A stretch of 64,000 nt of DNA from CAVVIH01 sp963748295 (GTDB lineage Bacteria > Acidobacteriota > Vicinamibacteria > Vicinamibacterales > 2-12-FULL-66-21), in NCBI GenBank assembly GCA_963748295.1, contig CAVVIH010000002.1, forward strand, positions 310,001-374,000, in the 5' to 3' direction. The translations under genes were made by a program, and so were the position numbers. The notes beneath the pieces are model-generated. The model was given only the letters and a program-made list of their open reading frames with translations, had not been told where the DNA came from and searched no databases. Position 1 is the first letter of the stretch; the number at the start of each line of letters is the position of its first letter. Below are positions 9,268 to 18,614 of this stretch, piece by piece.

Positions 9268-11273
9268 TTGAGATTCAGAACGTCACGAAACGCTTCGGCG
9301 CCCGCACGGCGCTTTCAAACGTGTGCCTGCGCCTGGAGGCCGGCGAGATCACGCTGCTCCTCGGATCGAATGGAGCGGGGAAGTCGACGCTGTTGCGGTG
9401 TCTCCTGGGGATCACCGATTTCGAGGGCAGCATCCGCGTGGACGGGCGCGATCCGCTCGGAGAGGGCTGCGCGGTGCGCTCGAGCATCGGCTACATGCCC
9501 CAGAGCTGCGGGTTGCATCCCGGCGTCACGGTGATGGAAGCGATGCAACTGTTCGCTGCAATCCGCGGCGCGTCCGTTGATCGCATCGAGGTTCTCGTGC
9601 GCGAGGCAGGGTTGCAGGAGTTCGCACAGACGAAAGTCGTCGAGCTGTCGGGTGGCCTGCGTCAGAGACTTGCGTTCGCCGTTGCGCTGCTGACCGATCC
9701 GCGGATTCTGATCCTCGACGAGCCGAGCGCGAGCCTGGACGCAGCAAGCCGTGAGTGGCTCGCCGGCCGCCTGCGCGCAGCGGCGGCCGAGGGCCGGACG
9801 GTGATCGTGTCGACGCACGCCGGGGAGGAGCTGCTCGCCGCGGGCGATCGCCAGGTCATTCTCGAAGATGGACGCGTGGTCGGGGACATCCGCAAGCGTC
9901 AGGTGCGAGAACGGCAAGGAACCGCCGCTGCGTCCGCCGGGCGCGCCGGATCGGCCAGGCCGCTCATCATGCGCGAAATCAAGGATGCGATTGGCAACAA
10001 ATGGCTGATCGGCTATGCGGCCGCTCTCGGCCTGCTTGGCCTCGCGGCCGCCGCGAGCGGTATCGGCAGCAGCGCGGGCCTCGGTGTTCAGGCGTTCGGC
10101 CGCACCACCGCGACGCTGATGAACCTCTGCCTCCTGCTGTCGCCGCTCGTCGCGGTGCTGATGGGCGCTGCGACGATTGCCGGCGAGCGCGAACGCGGCA
10201 CGCTCGAACATCTGCTGGCGCAGCCACTCACGCGAACGAGGCTTCTGCTTGGGAAGCACGCCGGCATCCTTTCCGCTCTTTCCGCGGCGACCATCGCCGG
10301 CTTCATTCCCGCCGGCATTCTGATCGGCTGGAGTGCGGGACCGTCAGCGCTCGCGAGCTACGCGCTCTTTCCAGCCCTCGCGTCGGTGATTGGCGTCGCC
10401 ATGGCGGGCATCGGCCTGCTGATATCGGTAACGAGCCGAACCGCGGTTCAGGCGCAGGGAGCGGGGATCATGACGTGGTTCCTGTTCGTGCTTCTCTACG
10501 ACCTGATCCTCATGGGATCGCTGGCATTCACCGCGATGCCGATCGAAGCACTGGCGGCAGGGCTCGTCCTGAATCCCGTGGATGCGGGCCGCGTGCTCGG
10601 CGTGCTCGCGCTCGAGCCGGACCTCTACCTTCTCGGCCCCGCCGGCGCATATCTGACATCGTCGTTGTCGGTTGGCGGCACGACAGTGCTTCTCTTCGGG
10701 TCGCTGACGCTGTGGACGCTTGGACCTATGGCTGTCGCGGTGTTCAAGTTCGCGCTTCCCCTTCGACTCGCTTCGCTCGCTCAGGGCAGGCCCGCTCAGC
10801 TCGCTCAGGGCAGGCCCGCTCGACTCGCTGCGCCCGCTCTGGGCAGGCGTGTGAAGCGGACGCGAACGGTGGTCGCGATGCTGGCGCTCGCGGTGGGGCT
10901 GACGTTGGCGAGCGGCTGCTCGTCTGACGACGACAAGGACGACAAGGACGACAAGAAGAAAGATGAGGCAGCCCACGCAGCGGTCACGCCTGCGATGCTG
11001 GAACAGGGACGCACGCTCTACAAGACGAACTGCGCCGCCTGTCACGGGGACACGGGAAAAGGCGACGGCCCTGCCGCGGGCGTGCTCAAACCACCGCCGC
11101 GCGATCACACAGATCGCGCGTATATGGACGCGCTCAGCGACGAAGAAATCGAGCGTGTCATCAAGATGGGCGGGGCGATAAAAGGCAAGCCGCTGATGCC
11201 GAGCCACCCGCAGTTCAAGGAGCAGGAGCTCCACGCGCTCGTCGCCTACGTGCGGTCGCTCAGCCGCAAGTAA
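9264..11273 (+). CDS. NosF-NosY-cytochrome c triple fusion
   Basis: There is one uninterrupted 669-codon frame. Residues 1-225 are the NosF ATPase, with Walker A GSNGAGKST at 34-42, ELSGGLRQR and ILILDEPSASLD. Residues ~235-500 are the six-helix NosY permease, with the family segment AGERERGTLEHLLAQPLTR. A repeat-encoded linker spans ~499-529. From GTG 10851 (codon 530) there is a lipoprotein-type leader ending LASGCSS, an acidic lysine stretch, and a monohaem cytochrome c with C590AACH594 and a distal LMPSH methionine. The cytochrome could be made separately from GTG 10851. If it is fused, the leader becomes an extra membrane helix placing the haem in the periplasm. It probably feeds electrons to NosZ. 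Confidence 0.85.
   Translation: MIEIQNVTKRFGARTALSNVCLRLEAGEITLLLGSNGAGKSTLLRCLLGITDFEGSIRVDGRDPLGEGCAVRSSIGYMPQSCGLHPGVTVMEAMQLFAAIRGASVDRIEVLVREAGLQEFAQTKVVELSGGLRQRLAFAVALLTDPRILILDEPSASLDAASREWLAGRLRAAAAEGRTVIVSTHAGEELLAAGDRQVILEDGRVVGDIRKRQVRERQGTAAASAGRAGSARPLIMREIKDAIGNKWLIGYAAALGLLGLAAAASGIGSSAGLGVQAFGRTTATLMNLCLLLSPLVAVLMGAATIAGERERGTLEHLLAQPLTRTRLLLGKHAGILSALSAATIAGFIPAGILIGWSAGPSALASYALFPALASVIGVAMAGIGLLISVTSRTAVQAQGAGIMTWFLFVLLYDLILMGSLAFTAMPIEALAAGLVLNPVDAGRVLGVLALEPDLYLLGPAGAYLTSSLSVGGTTVLLFGSLTLWTLGPMAVAVFKFALPLRLASLAQGRPAQLAQGRPARLAAPALGRRVKRTRTVVAMLALAVGLTLASGCSSDDDKDDKDDKKKDEAAHAAVTPAMLEQGRTLYKTNCAACHGDTGKGDGPAAGVLKPPPRDHTDRAYMDALSDEEIERVIKMGGAIKGKPLMPSHPQFKEQELHALVAYVRSLSRK
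10760..10848. repeat. CTTCGACTCGC...CAGGGCAGG repeat between nosY and the cytochrome domain
   Basis: A 20-bp segment (TCGCTCAGGGCAGGCCCGCT) occurs exactly at 10777-10796 and 10801-10820 (period 24), preceded by CTTCGACTCGCTTCGC and followed by a degenerate third copy. It encodes the low-complexity linker LAQGRPA-LAQGRPA. A related sequence in reverse orientation lies at 46776-46806. No stop codon exists in the nosY frame across the repeat, which is why nosY and the cytochrome read as one protein. Confidence 0.8.
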
Positions 11274-11969
11274 TCATTCGGCCGCGGTGGCCTCGAGCGC
11301 CGCGCGATCGAGGACGACGAACCCGTCTTTTTCGGTTCGCACGACGTTCTGTTTGCCCCAGCGGCTCATGATGCGGATGCCGGTCTCGATTGTCGTGCCG
11401 GTCATGTCCGCGAGCTCCTGGCGCGAAAGCGCCAGCGGAATGAAAATGCCGCCGCGCTCCGGGCGGCCCATCTCGCGCGCCAGCTTCAGGAACAAACGGG
11501 CGAGCCGCGAGTCGATCCGGGCGCCGCTCAACTCGGCAAGCCGGTTGGTCAGCTCGACGAGCCGAACGGTCATGCCGAGCATCAACCCGCGCACGAGCGA
11601 GGGGTGATCTTCGAGCAGCCGGAAGAAATCTGCCCGTGGAATGAAGAGACAGGTCGTGTCTTCCAGCGCCTGCGCGCTCGCCGGAAACGGCCGGCCATCA
11701 TAGGCGGCCACGGCCCCGAGCGGATCGCCGGCGCCGAACACCTCGAGGATCAGGTCCTTCCCCGAGGGGAGCATCTTGAAGATCTTCACCCGCCCGGACG
11801 CGATCGTGTAGAAGGCGTCCGAGGGCGTATCCTGCTCGAAGATCATCTCGCCCTTGTCGAAGCGACGGATCGACGTGGCCCCGGCCACTTTCCGGCGATC
11901 GTCCGGCGACAGCCTCCGAAAGACGGGCGTGACCCGCAGCAGTCCTTCTACTTCCTCCAGCGTCGACAT
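11274..11969 (-). CDS. Crp/Fnr-family transcriptional regulator
   Basis: The protein has 231 residues: an N-terminal cyclic-nucleotide-binding-like beta-roll (FEQDTPSDAFYTIASGRVKI), a dimerisation helix near VRLVELTNRLAELSG and a C-terminal winged helix with LSRQELADMTGTTIETGIR. There is no Fnr-type N-terminal cysteine cluster, so direct oxygen sensing by Fe-S is unlikely; a DNR/NnrR-like NO sensor is possible. ATG 11969 is preferred over an upstream in-frame ATG inside the palindrome. The palindrome at 11988-12003 lies only 19 nt upstream, which suggests negative autoregulation. Its stop abuts the end of the nos operon. Confidence 0.93.
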   Translation of the reverse strand: MSTLEEVEGLLRVTPVFRRLSPDDRRKVAGATSIRRFDKGEMIFEQDTPSDAFYTIASGRVKIFKMLPSGKDLILEVFGAGDPLGAVAAYDGRPFPASAQALEDTTCLFIPRADFFRLLEDHPSLVRGLMLGMTVRLVELTNRLAELSGARIDSRLARLFLKLAREMGRPERGGIFIPLALSRQELADMTGTTIETGIRIMSRWGKQNVVRTEKDGFVVLDRAALEATAAE

Positions 11970-11987
11970 CCGCCGATTGTACGCACA

Positions 11988-12003
11988 TATGACGGCCGTC
12001 ATA
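11988..12003. promoter_or_regulatory. Second Crp/Fnr-type palindromic operator (TATGACGGCCGTCATA)
   Basis: This perfect 16-bp palindrome sits in the divergent gap between the Crp/Fnr regulator and the cupredoxin gene. It shares TATGACG-NN-CGTCATA with the RIC/nosZ site at 4894-4913; only the two central bases differ. This supports one regulon consisting of RIC, the nos operon, the cupredoxin and the regulator itself. Confidence 0.7.
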
Positions 12004-12066
12004 GGCACGAAACGCCTGCCCTGCGAAGCTGGTAGTCGATCGCGTCATTTCAGGAGGAGCTTGTCA

Positions 12067-12564
12067 ATGCGTTACTTCCGGCTTTCATTCATCGTCATCG
12101 CCATGACTCTCGTTTCGACATCGGCGTTCGCCCAGGCGCTCAAGTCCACTGCACCGAAGGTTAGCGATCGCGTGCCGAACGCCGTGCGCACCATAACGAT
12201 CACGAGCGGGGATGACATGAAATACAGCATCACGCGGATCACCGCCAAGCGCGGCGAGACAATCCGCATCAAGCTGACGTCGACCGGCACGGTTCCGAAG
12301 ATCGCCATGGCGCACAACGCGGTGATTCTCAAGCCGGGCACGATCGTCGCGAAGTTCGTCGAAGCCGGCGCCATGTTCAGGGCGGAAGACTTCATCAACC
12401 CGGCGCTCAAGTCGAGTGTCCTCGCCCAGACGAAGTTCGCAGGCCCCGGCGAAACCGTGGAACTGATCTTCAAGGTCCCGGCGGCAGCCGCAACCTATCC
12501 GTTCGTGTGCACGTTCCCGGGACACTTCTCGGCCGGCATGACAGGCACGATCGCCGTCAAGTAG
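12067..12564 (+). CDS. Azurin/plastocyanin-like type I copper protein
   Basis: This is a small periplasmic electron carrier of 165 residues. ATG 12067 is preceded by AGGAGG at 12052-12057. A Sec signal peptide ends near TSAFAQA. Copper ligands are visible as the histidine in AMAHNAVIL and the C-terminal CTFPGHFSAGM (Cys-x4-His-x4-Met), close to azurin. Its position beside the nos operon, behind the shared palindrome, makes it a likely electron donor to NosZ or a copper-handling partner; that role is inference. Confidence 0.9.
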   Translation: MRYFRLSFIVIAMTLVSTSAFAQALKSTAPKVSDRVPNAVRTITITSGDDMKYSITRITAKRGETIRIKLTSTGTVPKIAMAHNAVILKPGTIVAKFVEAGAMFRAEDFINPALKSSVLAQTKFAGPGETVELIFKVPAAAATYPFVCTFPGHFSAGMTGTIAVK

Positions 12565-12565
12565 G

Positions 12566-13339
12566 TCATGCAACGCGCGCGATGTTGTACTCGAGAGAGG
12601 CGACTTCAAAGCGCGCGTAGCTGAACGGTCCCCCGTCCAGCTCCCAGGTGACCTCGACCGCGGTGGGGACACGCACGCCGTGAAAGTCACGATACTGCCG
12701 GTAAACACCGGTCCAGGGCGTCACGACAGCGTGTCCGCCGCCGACGTCTCGGTAGCGCTGCGCGCGCAGCCGCGTCAGGCGGCCCTCGCCGTCCACGGTC
12801 AACTCGGCACTGACCGGCAGGCCGTCCCCAATCAGGCGAGCCTCCGCCCTGCTGTCGTCGATCGGCTTCCATTCGACGCACGGCGCGGCAAACGCATACG
12901 GAAACCAGGCACACTCGGCAAGCCATCGCAGCCTGGCGCCCTGATCGATCTGCGGTCCGGAGGCATCGGCGATCGTCACGATCGACAGGAGCTTCACCCG
13001 CATGTTGCCGCGCCCGTCGACCAGACTGTCGCGGGCGGCAATCCAGACCAGCGGTGCCGGCCGGACAATCGCATTCCAGATGAATCCTGGAGCCGCGACC
13101 GAGAAGTATTGCTCTCCGTCGATCGGCAGCCAATTCTTCCCCGGCGCGGTACGAAAGGTGCCGCCATGCCGGAGATGCGCGTCGTGCATCGGCGCGGCGT
13201 CCGTCAGCGCGTATTCGAGATAACGCTGAACCGGGGAGGGAAGAGTGTCGCGGCGGGTACGCAACTCGTCGGGCCCGATCATCGCCGCGCTCGCCGAGAG
13301 CAGGCGGCGGATGTCGGACCCGACACGCCGCGCGGTCAT
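12566..13339 (-). CDS. DUF6920/DUF6544-like conserved protein
   Basis: This 257-residue protein has no signal peptide. The segments LPSPVQRYLEYAL, GFIWNAIVRPAP, WLAECAWFPYAFA and the closing VEVTWELDGGPFSYARFEV match the pattern of the uncharacterised DUF6544/DUF6920 family. Its role is unknown. ATG 13339 overlaps the stop of the upstream CBS gene by 4 nt, so the two are co-transcribed. The stop lies 2 bp from the convergent cupredoxin stop. Confidence 0.7.
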   Translation of the reverse strand: MTARRVGSDIRRLLSASAAMIGPDELRTRRDTLPSPVQRYLEYALTDAAPMHDAHLRHGGTFRTAPGKNWLPIDGEQYFSVAAPGFIWNAIVRPAPLVWIAARDSLVDGRGNMRVKLLSIVTIADASGPQIDQGARLRWLAECAWFPYAFAAPCVEWKPIDDSRAEARLIGDGLPVSAELTVDGEGRLTRLRAQRYRDVGGGHAVVTPWTGVYRQYRDFHGVRVPTAVEVTWELDGGPFSYARFEVASLEYNIARVA

Positions 13340-13812
13340 GCCATGAACGCTGGCAGCGGCTCGTCGTCGATGGCGGCGTGTCGAGCGCAGATCGAGCGCA
13401 GAGCGTCTGCCAGGTCCCGGGACGACAGCCCGCCCTCTTCGACGCCCCAGAGGATGATGTCGTCGATCGAGATCACGCCTTGCAGGTCGCCGTCGGGAGA
13501 GACGACCGGCAGCCGGCGCAGCCGCCAGGTCGCCATCCGACCGAGGATGCGGCGAATGTCGTCGTCGGGCAGGCAGGTCTGCACCTTGCGCGTCATGGCT
13601 TCGTGCGCGGCGACGTGCGATGCGCTGCGCCGCCGGTCGCCTACGCAGATCGCGATGTCGCGATCGGTCAGGACGCCGACCACGTGTGACATGCCGTCCA
13701 GCACGGGGAGCATGCCGCAGTCGAACTCCTTCATGCGCCGGCTTGCCGCTGCCAGGTCGGTATCGAGGCGGCAGGTCTGGGGCGGTTGACTCATGATGTC
13801 GCTGACTTTCAT
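13336..13812 (-). CDS. CBS-pair domain protein
   Basis: The protein has 158 residues and consists almost entirely of two CBS motifs: MKVSDIMSQPPQTC through GVLTDRDIAI, then HEAMTRKVQTC through GVISIDDIILWG. CBS pairs bind adenosine nucleotides and usually regulate another protein. No attached catalytic domain is present. It is coupled to the DUF6920-like gene by a 4-nt overlap. Confidence 0.92.
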   Translation of the reverse strand: MKVSDIMSQPPQTCRLDTDLAAASRRMKEFDCGMLPVLDGMSHVVGVLTDRDIAICVGDRRRSASHVAAHEAMTRKVQTCLPDDDIRRILGRMATWRLRRLPVVSPDGDLQGVISIDDIILWGVEEGGLSSRDLADALRSICARHAAIDDEPLPAFMA

Positions 13813-13825
13813 TGGATCCTCCAGA

Positions 13826-15019
13826 TCAAAACGTTTGCGTGATCATCAGCCGGCGCGTCTGGACGACGATCTCGCCGGTCCGCGTTCCTGGACCGGGATT
13901 GGGATCGACGACGAACAGCACCGGGTTCTCCCCGGGCCCGCGGCCGCTGGTGATGCGAATCCACGGCACCGTGCTCACCGCCGTCCACGGACACCCCTGC
14001 ATGCAGTCGATCGAGATCGGCTGCGTGACGACGTCCGTTCGTCCGGTTCCGCCTGCGGCTCCGAAGGTCTGCGGCGTCTCGTTCATCCCGTACCGGCAGC
14101 CTTCCTGGGTGACCCAGATGTTCTGGCCGGCAGTCGCCGACGGCCACCGCACTTCTATTGGCGCCTGGCGCGTCGCATCAGCCGTGAACTCTCCGATCGA
14201 GAACGACACCTTCGCGGGGCCCTCGCGGGACTCGCCGCCGCCGAACGTCAGCCAGTCGGCGGTGGAGCGAACGGTCCATCCGCAGCCGGCCTGCGTCTCG
14301 ACGTTGAAGTCGCCGCCGAGCCCGTGCCAGTGCAACCGGAAATCGGCGGGGCTTGCGCTGTACTCGCATTGCCGCTGCACGGGATCCTGCCGAAACATCA
14401 GCGTCTTTTCCGCGACGACGACTTGCGCCGACCGTTCCGCTGTTCCCGTGTAAGGGCCGACCGTGTAATCGATCGCGCCGGACCCGGTTCCGGAGGTCTG
14501 CTGGAGCACCAGCCAGCTTTCGCTCGACGCCGCGGTCCAGCCGCATCCCGCGGTTGTGGCCACCGTGATTTGCCCACGCCCGCCATCAGGCCCCAACCGC
14601 TGGCTCGGTGCGCTGACGGTAAAGGTGCAGTCCGTGCGTGCGCGCTGCGTGAACCGCACGGATTGCGTCGCCACGGTGACCGCCACTTCGCGATTGGCGG
14701 TGCCCGGATTCGACGACGCGGTCAGCGACACGGTGCCCGGACCGGTGCCGCTGGCGCCGGCGGTGATCGTCAGCCACTCGGCATCCGAACGCGCCGTCCA
14801 CGAACATTGCGCGCTGGTCGTAACGCCGACGGTTACTGCGCCGCCCTGCGACTCGATCGTCGGTGTGGATGGGACGAGCTGAAACGTGCACGTGCCGGGA
14901 CCCGGAGGTGTCGGCGCGGTCGGTGATGAATCGTTGCAGGACAGCGCAAAGAGTGCGAGAACGAACGAAACGAGTGCGACGGCCCATCCTCGAACGCCGC
15001 CGCCAACACGGGGATACAT
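13826..15019 (-). CDS. BACON-repeat surface lipoprotein
   Basis: A 397-residue exported protein. ATG 15019 follows CGGAGG and gives a leader ending in the lipobox FALSC, then a Pro/Ser-rich spacer. Four consecutive ~85-residue BACON-like domains follow, each with a cysteine and a W-T-A/V-x-S motif (CSWTARSDAEWLTI, CGWTAASSESWLVL, CGWTVRSTADWLTF, CPWTAVSTVPWIRI). BACON domains are common in Bacteroidota and Acidobacteriota and are thought to bind carbohydrate or protein at the surface. No enzymatic domain is seen. Confidence 0.88.
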   Translation of the reverse strand: MYPRVGGGVRGWAVALVSFVLALFALSCNDSSPTAPTPPGPGTCTFQLVPSTPTIESQGGAVTVGVTTSAQCSWTARSDAEWLTITAGASGTGPGTVSLTASSNPGTANREVAVTVATQSVRFTQRARTDCTFTVSAPSQRLGPDGGRGQITVATTAGCGWTAASSESWLVLQQTSGTGSGAIDYTVGPYTGTAERSAQVVVAEKTLMFRQDPVQRQCEYSASPADFRLHWHGLGGDFNVETQAGCGWTVRSTADWLTFGGGESREGPAKVSFSIGEFTADATRQAPIEVRWPSATAGQNIWVTQEGCRYGMNETPQTFGAAGGTGRTDVVTQPISIDCMQGCPWTAVSTVPWIRITSGRGPGENPVLFVVDPNPGPGTRTGEIVVQTRRLMITQTF

Positions 15020-15152
15020 GAGGACCTCCGCTCTGGTGGAGTGCAACGAAGGTGCCCGACGGAACTGCTTTTGCTACGGAAGGATAGCCGATCCAGCGGG
15101 CAATGATGTGGGGATTTTGTCGCAGTGGCGCGTGAAAACGCGCGTTCGATGA

Positions 15153-17574
15153 CTAGCTCCGCAGCAGCGCCGCGGGGTTCACGACGCATCGCCCGCAGCG
15201 CCGGGATGAGCACCGCCGTTCCGACGACGAGAAAGAGCAGCGACGAGGACACGAGAAACGCGGGCATATCCCAGGGCTGCACGCCGAAGAGCAGCGACGT
15301 CATCTGCCGCGTGACCACTAGCGCGCCTGGAATTCCAATCGCCAGACCGAGAAGGAGGACGCGCAGACCTTCGCCGAGGGTCATCGAGAGGACCTGCCGC
15401 GGCGCCGCGCCGATGGCCACGCGCACGGCCAGTTCACGGCTGCGCTTCGTCATGCGGTAGGCGATGACGCCATACACACCAAGCGCCGTCAGAATCAGGC
15501 CGATTGCACCAAGCGTTGTCGCCAGCAACGCCGTTGTCTGATAGACGCGGGCCGCGTGGCCGATGTAATCGCGCATGGTGATCAGGCGGCGCGGTTCCAG
15601 CCGGTTGTCGAGCCGGCGCAGCGTCTCGCGCGCCGGCGTGGCGAGCAACGCCGCGTCGCCGGCCGTCGCGATGAGAAACGTGATTTCGCCGTACGACTCC
15701 CGCCAGTAGGGGAGGTACACGTACGGCTCGGGCGCCTCGCCGATTCCGTTGATGACCGCGTTCTGTACGATGCCGACTATGCGATGGTCGGCGCCGGTGG
15801 ATCCTCCGAGGCGAACCACGCCGTTGATCGCGTCCTGGCCGGGAAAGAATTGCGCGGCGAAGCGCTCGTTGACGACGATCGCGGGTGCGGCACCCTGCTG
15901 TTCCAGCTCGTCGAAGCCGCGTCCTTTCAGGAGCCGGGTTCCCATGACCGCGAAGTAGTTCGTGCTGACCGCGTTGAACTTCACGGACGGAAGGCCGGCT
16001 GCAATGTCGGCCGGAGCATGCGGAAGATAAATCGGCTGCGCCATGCCGCCGCCGGAAAGGCTCAGCGGCGCTCGAATCGCGACCGCCACGCTGCTCACGC
16101 CCGGCAGTGCCTCCAGATCGCGTACTGCCTGCATGGCCGTCGCCCGCGGCACGTCACCACTCGATCCCCATGCGGTGAGGACCGGCGATCGCGCGAATCC
16201 GAGATCGGCCCGCTGTGTCTGAGCGAAGCTGCGGACCAGCACGCCGGCGGCGCAGAGCAGCACGAGCGACACCGCGATCTGCGCGACGACGAGCGCATGT
16301 TTGAACGCGCCACCAGGCCGGCCCAGGCCCGCCAATCCGGATCCACCCTTGATGATCGAGCCGACGTCGGTCCTCGTTGCCATCAGGCTCGGAGCGATCC
16401 CGAAGAGAAGCGTCGTCAGGATCGTAGTGCCGAGCGTGAACGCAATCACGCGCGCGTCCGTCTGGAACACCAGAAACGATCGGAATCCTGGCGGCGCCCC
16501 CATGATGGCTGGCAGGAGATGAATCAGCCACGAGCCCACGGCGAGGCCGGCCAACGCGCCCGCGGCTCCGAGGAGGATGCACTCGGCCATCAATTGCCGG
16601 GTGATCCGCCAGCGCGCGGCGCCGAGCGCGGTCCGAAGCGCCAGCTCGGCGGATCGACTTTCAGCCCGGGCGATGAGAAGGTTCGCGACGTTGACGCACG
16701 TAATCGCGATGACGAGCAGGACCAGCGCGAGCAGCGCCGCGGCGTTCGCGCCGCCGGATTCGACGCGGTAGTCGAAGTCCGTAACCACCCGGGCGCCGCG
16801 GCCGGCGCTCGCCGCGGGGAACCGTGCGGCAAAAGTGCCAGCGAGAGCCGACGTTTCGGCATGCGCGGACGCCGCGGACGCGCCCGGCCGCAGCCGCGCG
16901 AAGACCTCGAACCAGCGCGAGGTGCGATCCTGCAGCTCGTTCTGGCCCGCGAGCTGACGCCAGGTGGCCGGCGGCAGCCAGATGTCGCGATCCGCCGCCG
17001 CGTCCAGATCACGAAAAGCCGGAGGCAGCACGCCGAGGATGGTCACCGGAATCGAGGCCCCGCGGCCGAGCGAGATCGTTCGTCCGACGATGGAGGGATC
17101 GCCGCCGAATCGCAGCTCCCAGAACGCGTGCCCGAGGACCGCCGTCGCCGCCGAATCCCGTTCGTCCGCGTCCGTGAAAACACGGCCGTGGAGCGCGTTC
17201 ACCCCGAGCGTGGTGAAGAAGTTGCTCGAAACGACGTTGACGAGCACGAGCTCCGGCGTGCCGTTCGCGGCAGCCAGCGTCGCCCCGCGGCGGCCGCGGG
17301 CCACCACGCCGCCATCGAAGGCGCTGACACCGTCTCTGATGTCTTTGAACTCGGGAAACGACCACGATGCTTCGTGTTCGGACGATGTCGTGGCGAACAC
17401 GCGCACGAGGCTGGAGGCATCGTGAACCCCGGGAGGCCTGAACCAAAGCGCGTCGACCAGGCCGAAGATCGCGGCGTTCGCGCCAATGGCCAGCGCGAGC
17501 GCCAGTGTCGCCGTCAGCGTGAAGATCGGGCTGCGCAGCAGCGTCAGCCCCGCGTATCGCAGGTCGCGGATCAT
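15153..17574 (-). CDS. ADOP-type duplicated MacB/FtsX ABC permease, frameshifted near the C-terminus
   Basis: This is an inner-membrane permease of the acidobacterial duplicated orphan permease family. It has two copies of MacB_PCD plus FtsX. The N-terminus is MIRDLRYAGLTLLRSP; the first FtsX contains CVNVANLLIARAESRSAELA, the second GVYGVIAYRMTKRSRELAVR. The expected end is PAALLRS followed by TAG at 15153-15155. One extra G in GGGG at 15174-15177 throws the frame, and as written the frame reads on to 14833 through the start of the BACON gene on the same strand. With one base removed the protein is 806 residues. It overlaps the upstream gene by 4 nt. Confidence 0.88.
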
Positions 17575-18614
17575 CGACGCTGCTCGGCTTCGAGCGCCGA
17601 CTTGGTGGCGGCGAGTATCTTCTGCATCGCGTCCCGGCTCCGGTTCTGCACGGTTGACCTGATCATCGTCCTCAGAAAACCGGTCAGCGACCTCGTGCGC
17701 ACGCGGTTGACTGAAATCATGTAGAAGGAGCGCCCGTCATCGTCCGGCGCGGTCAGCGCGAGCGTGGCGGTGATTGCCGCGTCGAGATAGTGATCGGCAT
17801 ACACCTGGTTAGACGTAACGATGACCGGATCGTTGCTTCGTGCGGCGCCTTGAATGATCTGGTTGGACATCCGGATGATGGGCCGGACGCCAAAGTCCTC
17901 CTTGGTCCAGTAGAGCACGCGGTCGGTCCCCGGGAGTCCCTCGGGACCGAGGCTGCGCAAGTAGGCGAAGAGACCAGGGGAGTAGTCGGCGAGAAATGCG
18001 TAGCTCGCGAGGAGCAGCTCGAGCTCGGAGGCCACGCTCAACGATTCCGCCCTGTTGACGAATACGGGCAGCGCCGTGCGCCCAGCGCGCTGATAGGCTG
18101 CCGCATGACCGGCGAGCACTTCGCGCCAGACCGCCGCCGATCGCAGCCGCCAGTCCGGCGCGTTCCAGTCGACCTCGCGATGAAAGCGCGCGATGTCCTC
18201 CGGGGCCAGCCTGACCCGGCAGTCGCCGGCCCGGCAGTCGCGCAGGTCCAGGCTGTGATCCTCGAACGCCAGACGATCGAGGTCCGACACCCGAGGCTCG
18301 CGGCTGAACACACCGGCGTCGAGCACGATCGCGCTGCGTTTCAGGTTGTCGATGCTGCGATACCGCGCGACCAGCTGGTCGCGGCTGGCCGCAATCCGCA
18401 CCGCCCCGACGACGGCGACCTCGCGCCGATCGGTGGTCAGAATCCGCGCCAGCGGCTCGCCGCGCTCCACAGCGGCCCACTCCCGATCGGAGACTTGCGC
18501 GATCGCGCGAAGGAGATCACGCGGCGCAGGAGGGCTCCACGAACCGACAGCGAGTGTGGTCAGGGCTGCGATGCAGACCGCCGCAGGTACCAGGTGCCGG
18601 GTGCCAGGTGCCAT
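17571..18614 (-). CDS. Uncharacterised exported protein, partner of the ADOP permease
   Basis: The protein has about 347 residues from ATG 18614 (an upstream ATG at 18668 is also in frame, but the intervening codons are repeat-derived). An N-terminal hydrophobic segment VPAAVCIAALTTLAV is followed by a soluble domain with no motif I recognise. Conserved-looking stretches are LPVFVNRAESLSVASELELL, IIRMSNQIIQG and DDDGRSFYMISVNR. Its stop overlaps the ADOP start by 4 nt, so the pair is translationally coupled. The 5' end runs into a heptamer repeat tract, which makes the true start uncertain. Confidence 0.55.
   Translation of the reverse strand: MAPGTRHLVPAAVCIAALTTLAVGSWSPPAPRDLLRAIAQVSDREWAAVERGEPLARILTTDRREVAVVGAVRIAASRDQLVARYRSIDNLKRSAIVLDAGVFSREPRVSDLDRLAFEDHSLDLRDCRAGDCRVRLAPEDIARFHREVDWNAPDWRLRSAAVWREVLAGHAAAYQRAGRTALPVFVNRAESLSVASELELLLASYAFLADYSPGLFAYLRSLGPEGLPGTDRVLYWTKEDFGVRPIIRMSNQIIQGAARSNDPVIVTSNQVYADHYLDAAITATLALTAPDDDGRSFYMISVNRVRTRSLTGFLRTMIRSTVQNRSRDAMQKILAATKSALEAEQRR

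Noticed and set aside
14833..15152. C-terminal 107-codon extension of the ADOP permease
   Set aside because: Created by one extra base; it overlaps the BACON gene on the same strand, and the correct frame ends at TAG 15153-15155 with PAALLRS.
15556..17724. 722-codon plus-strand open frame opposite ADOP
   Set aside because: Arg/Ala/Asp-rich antisense shadow of a clearly conserved membrane protein.
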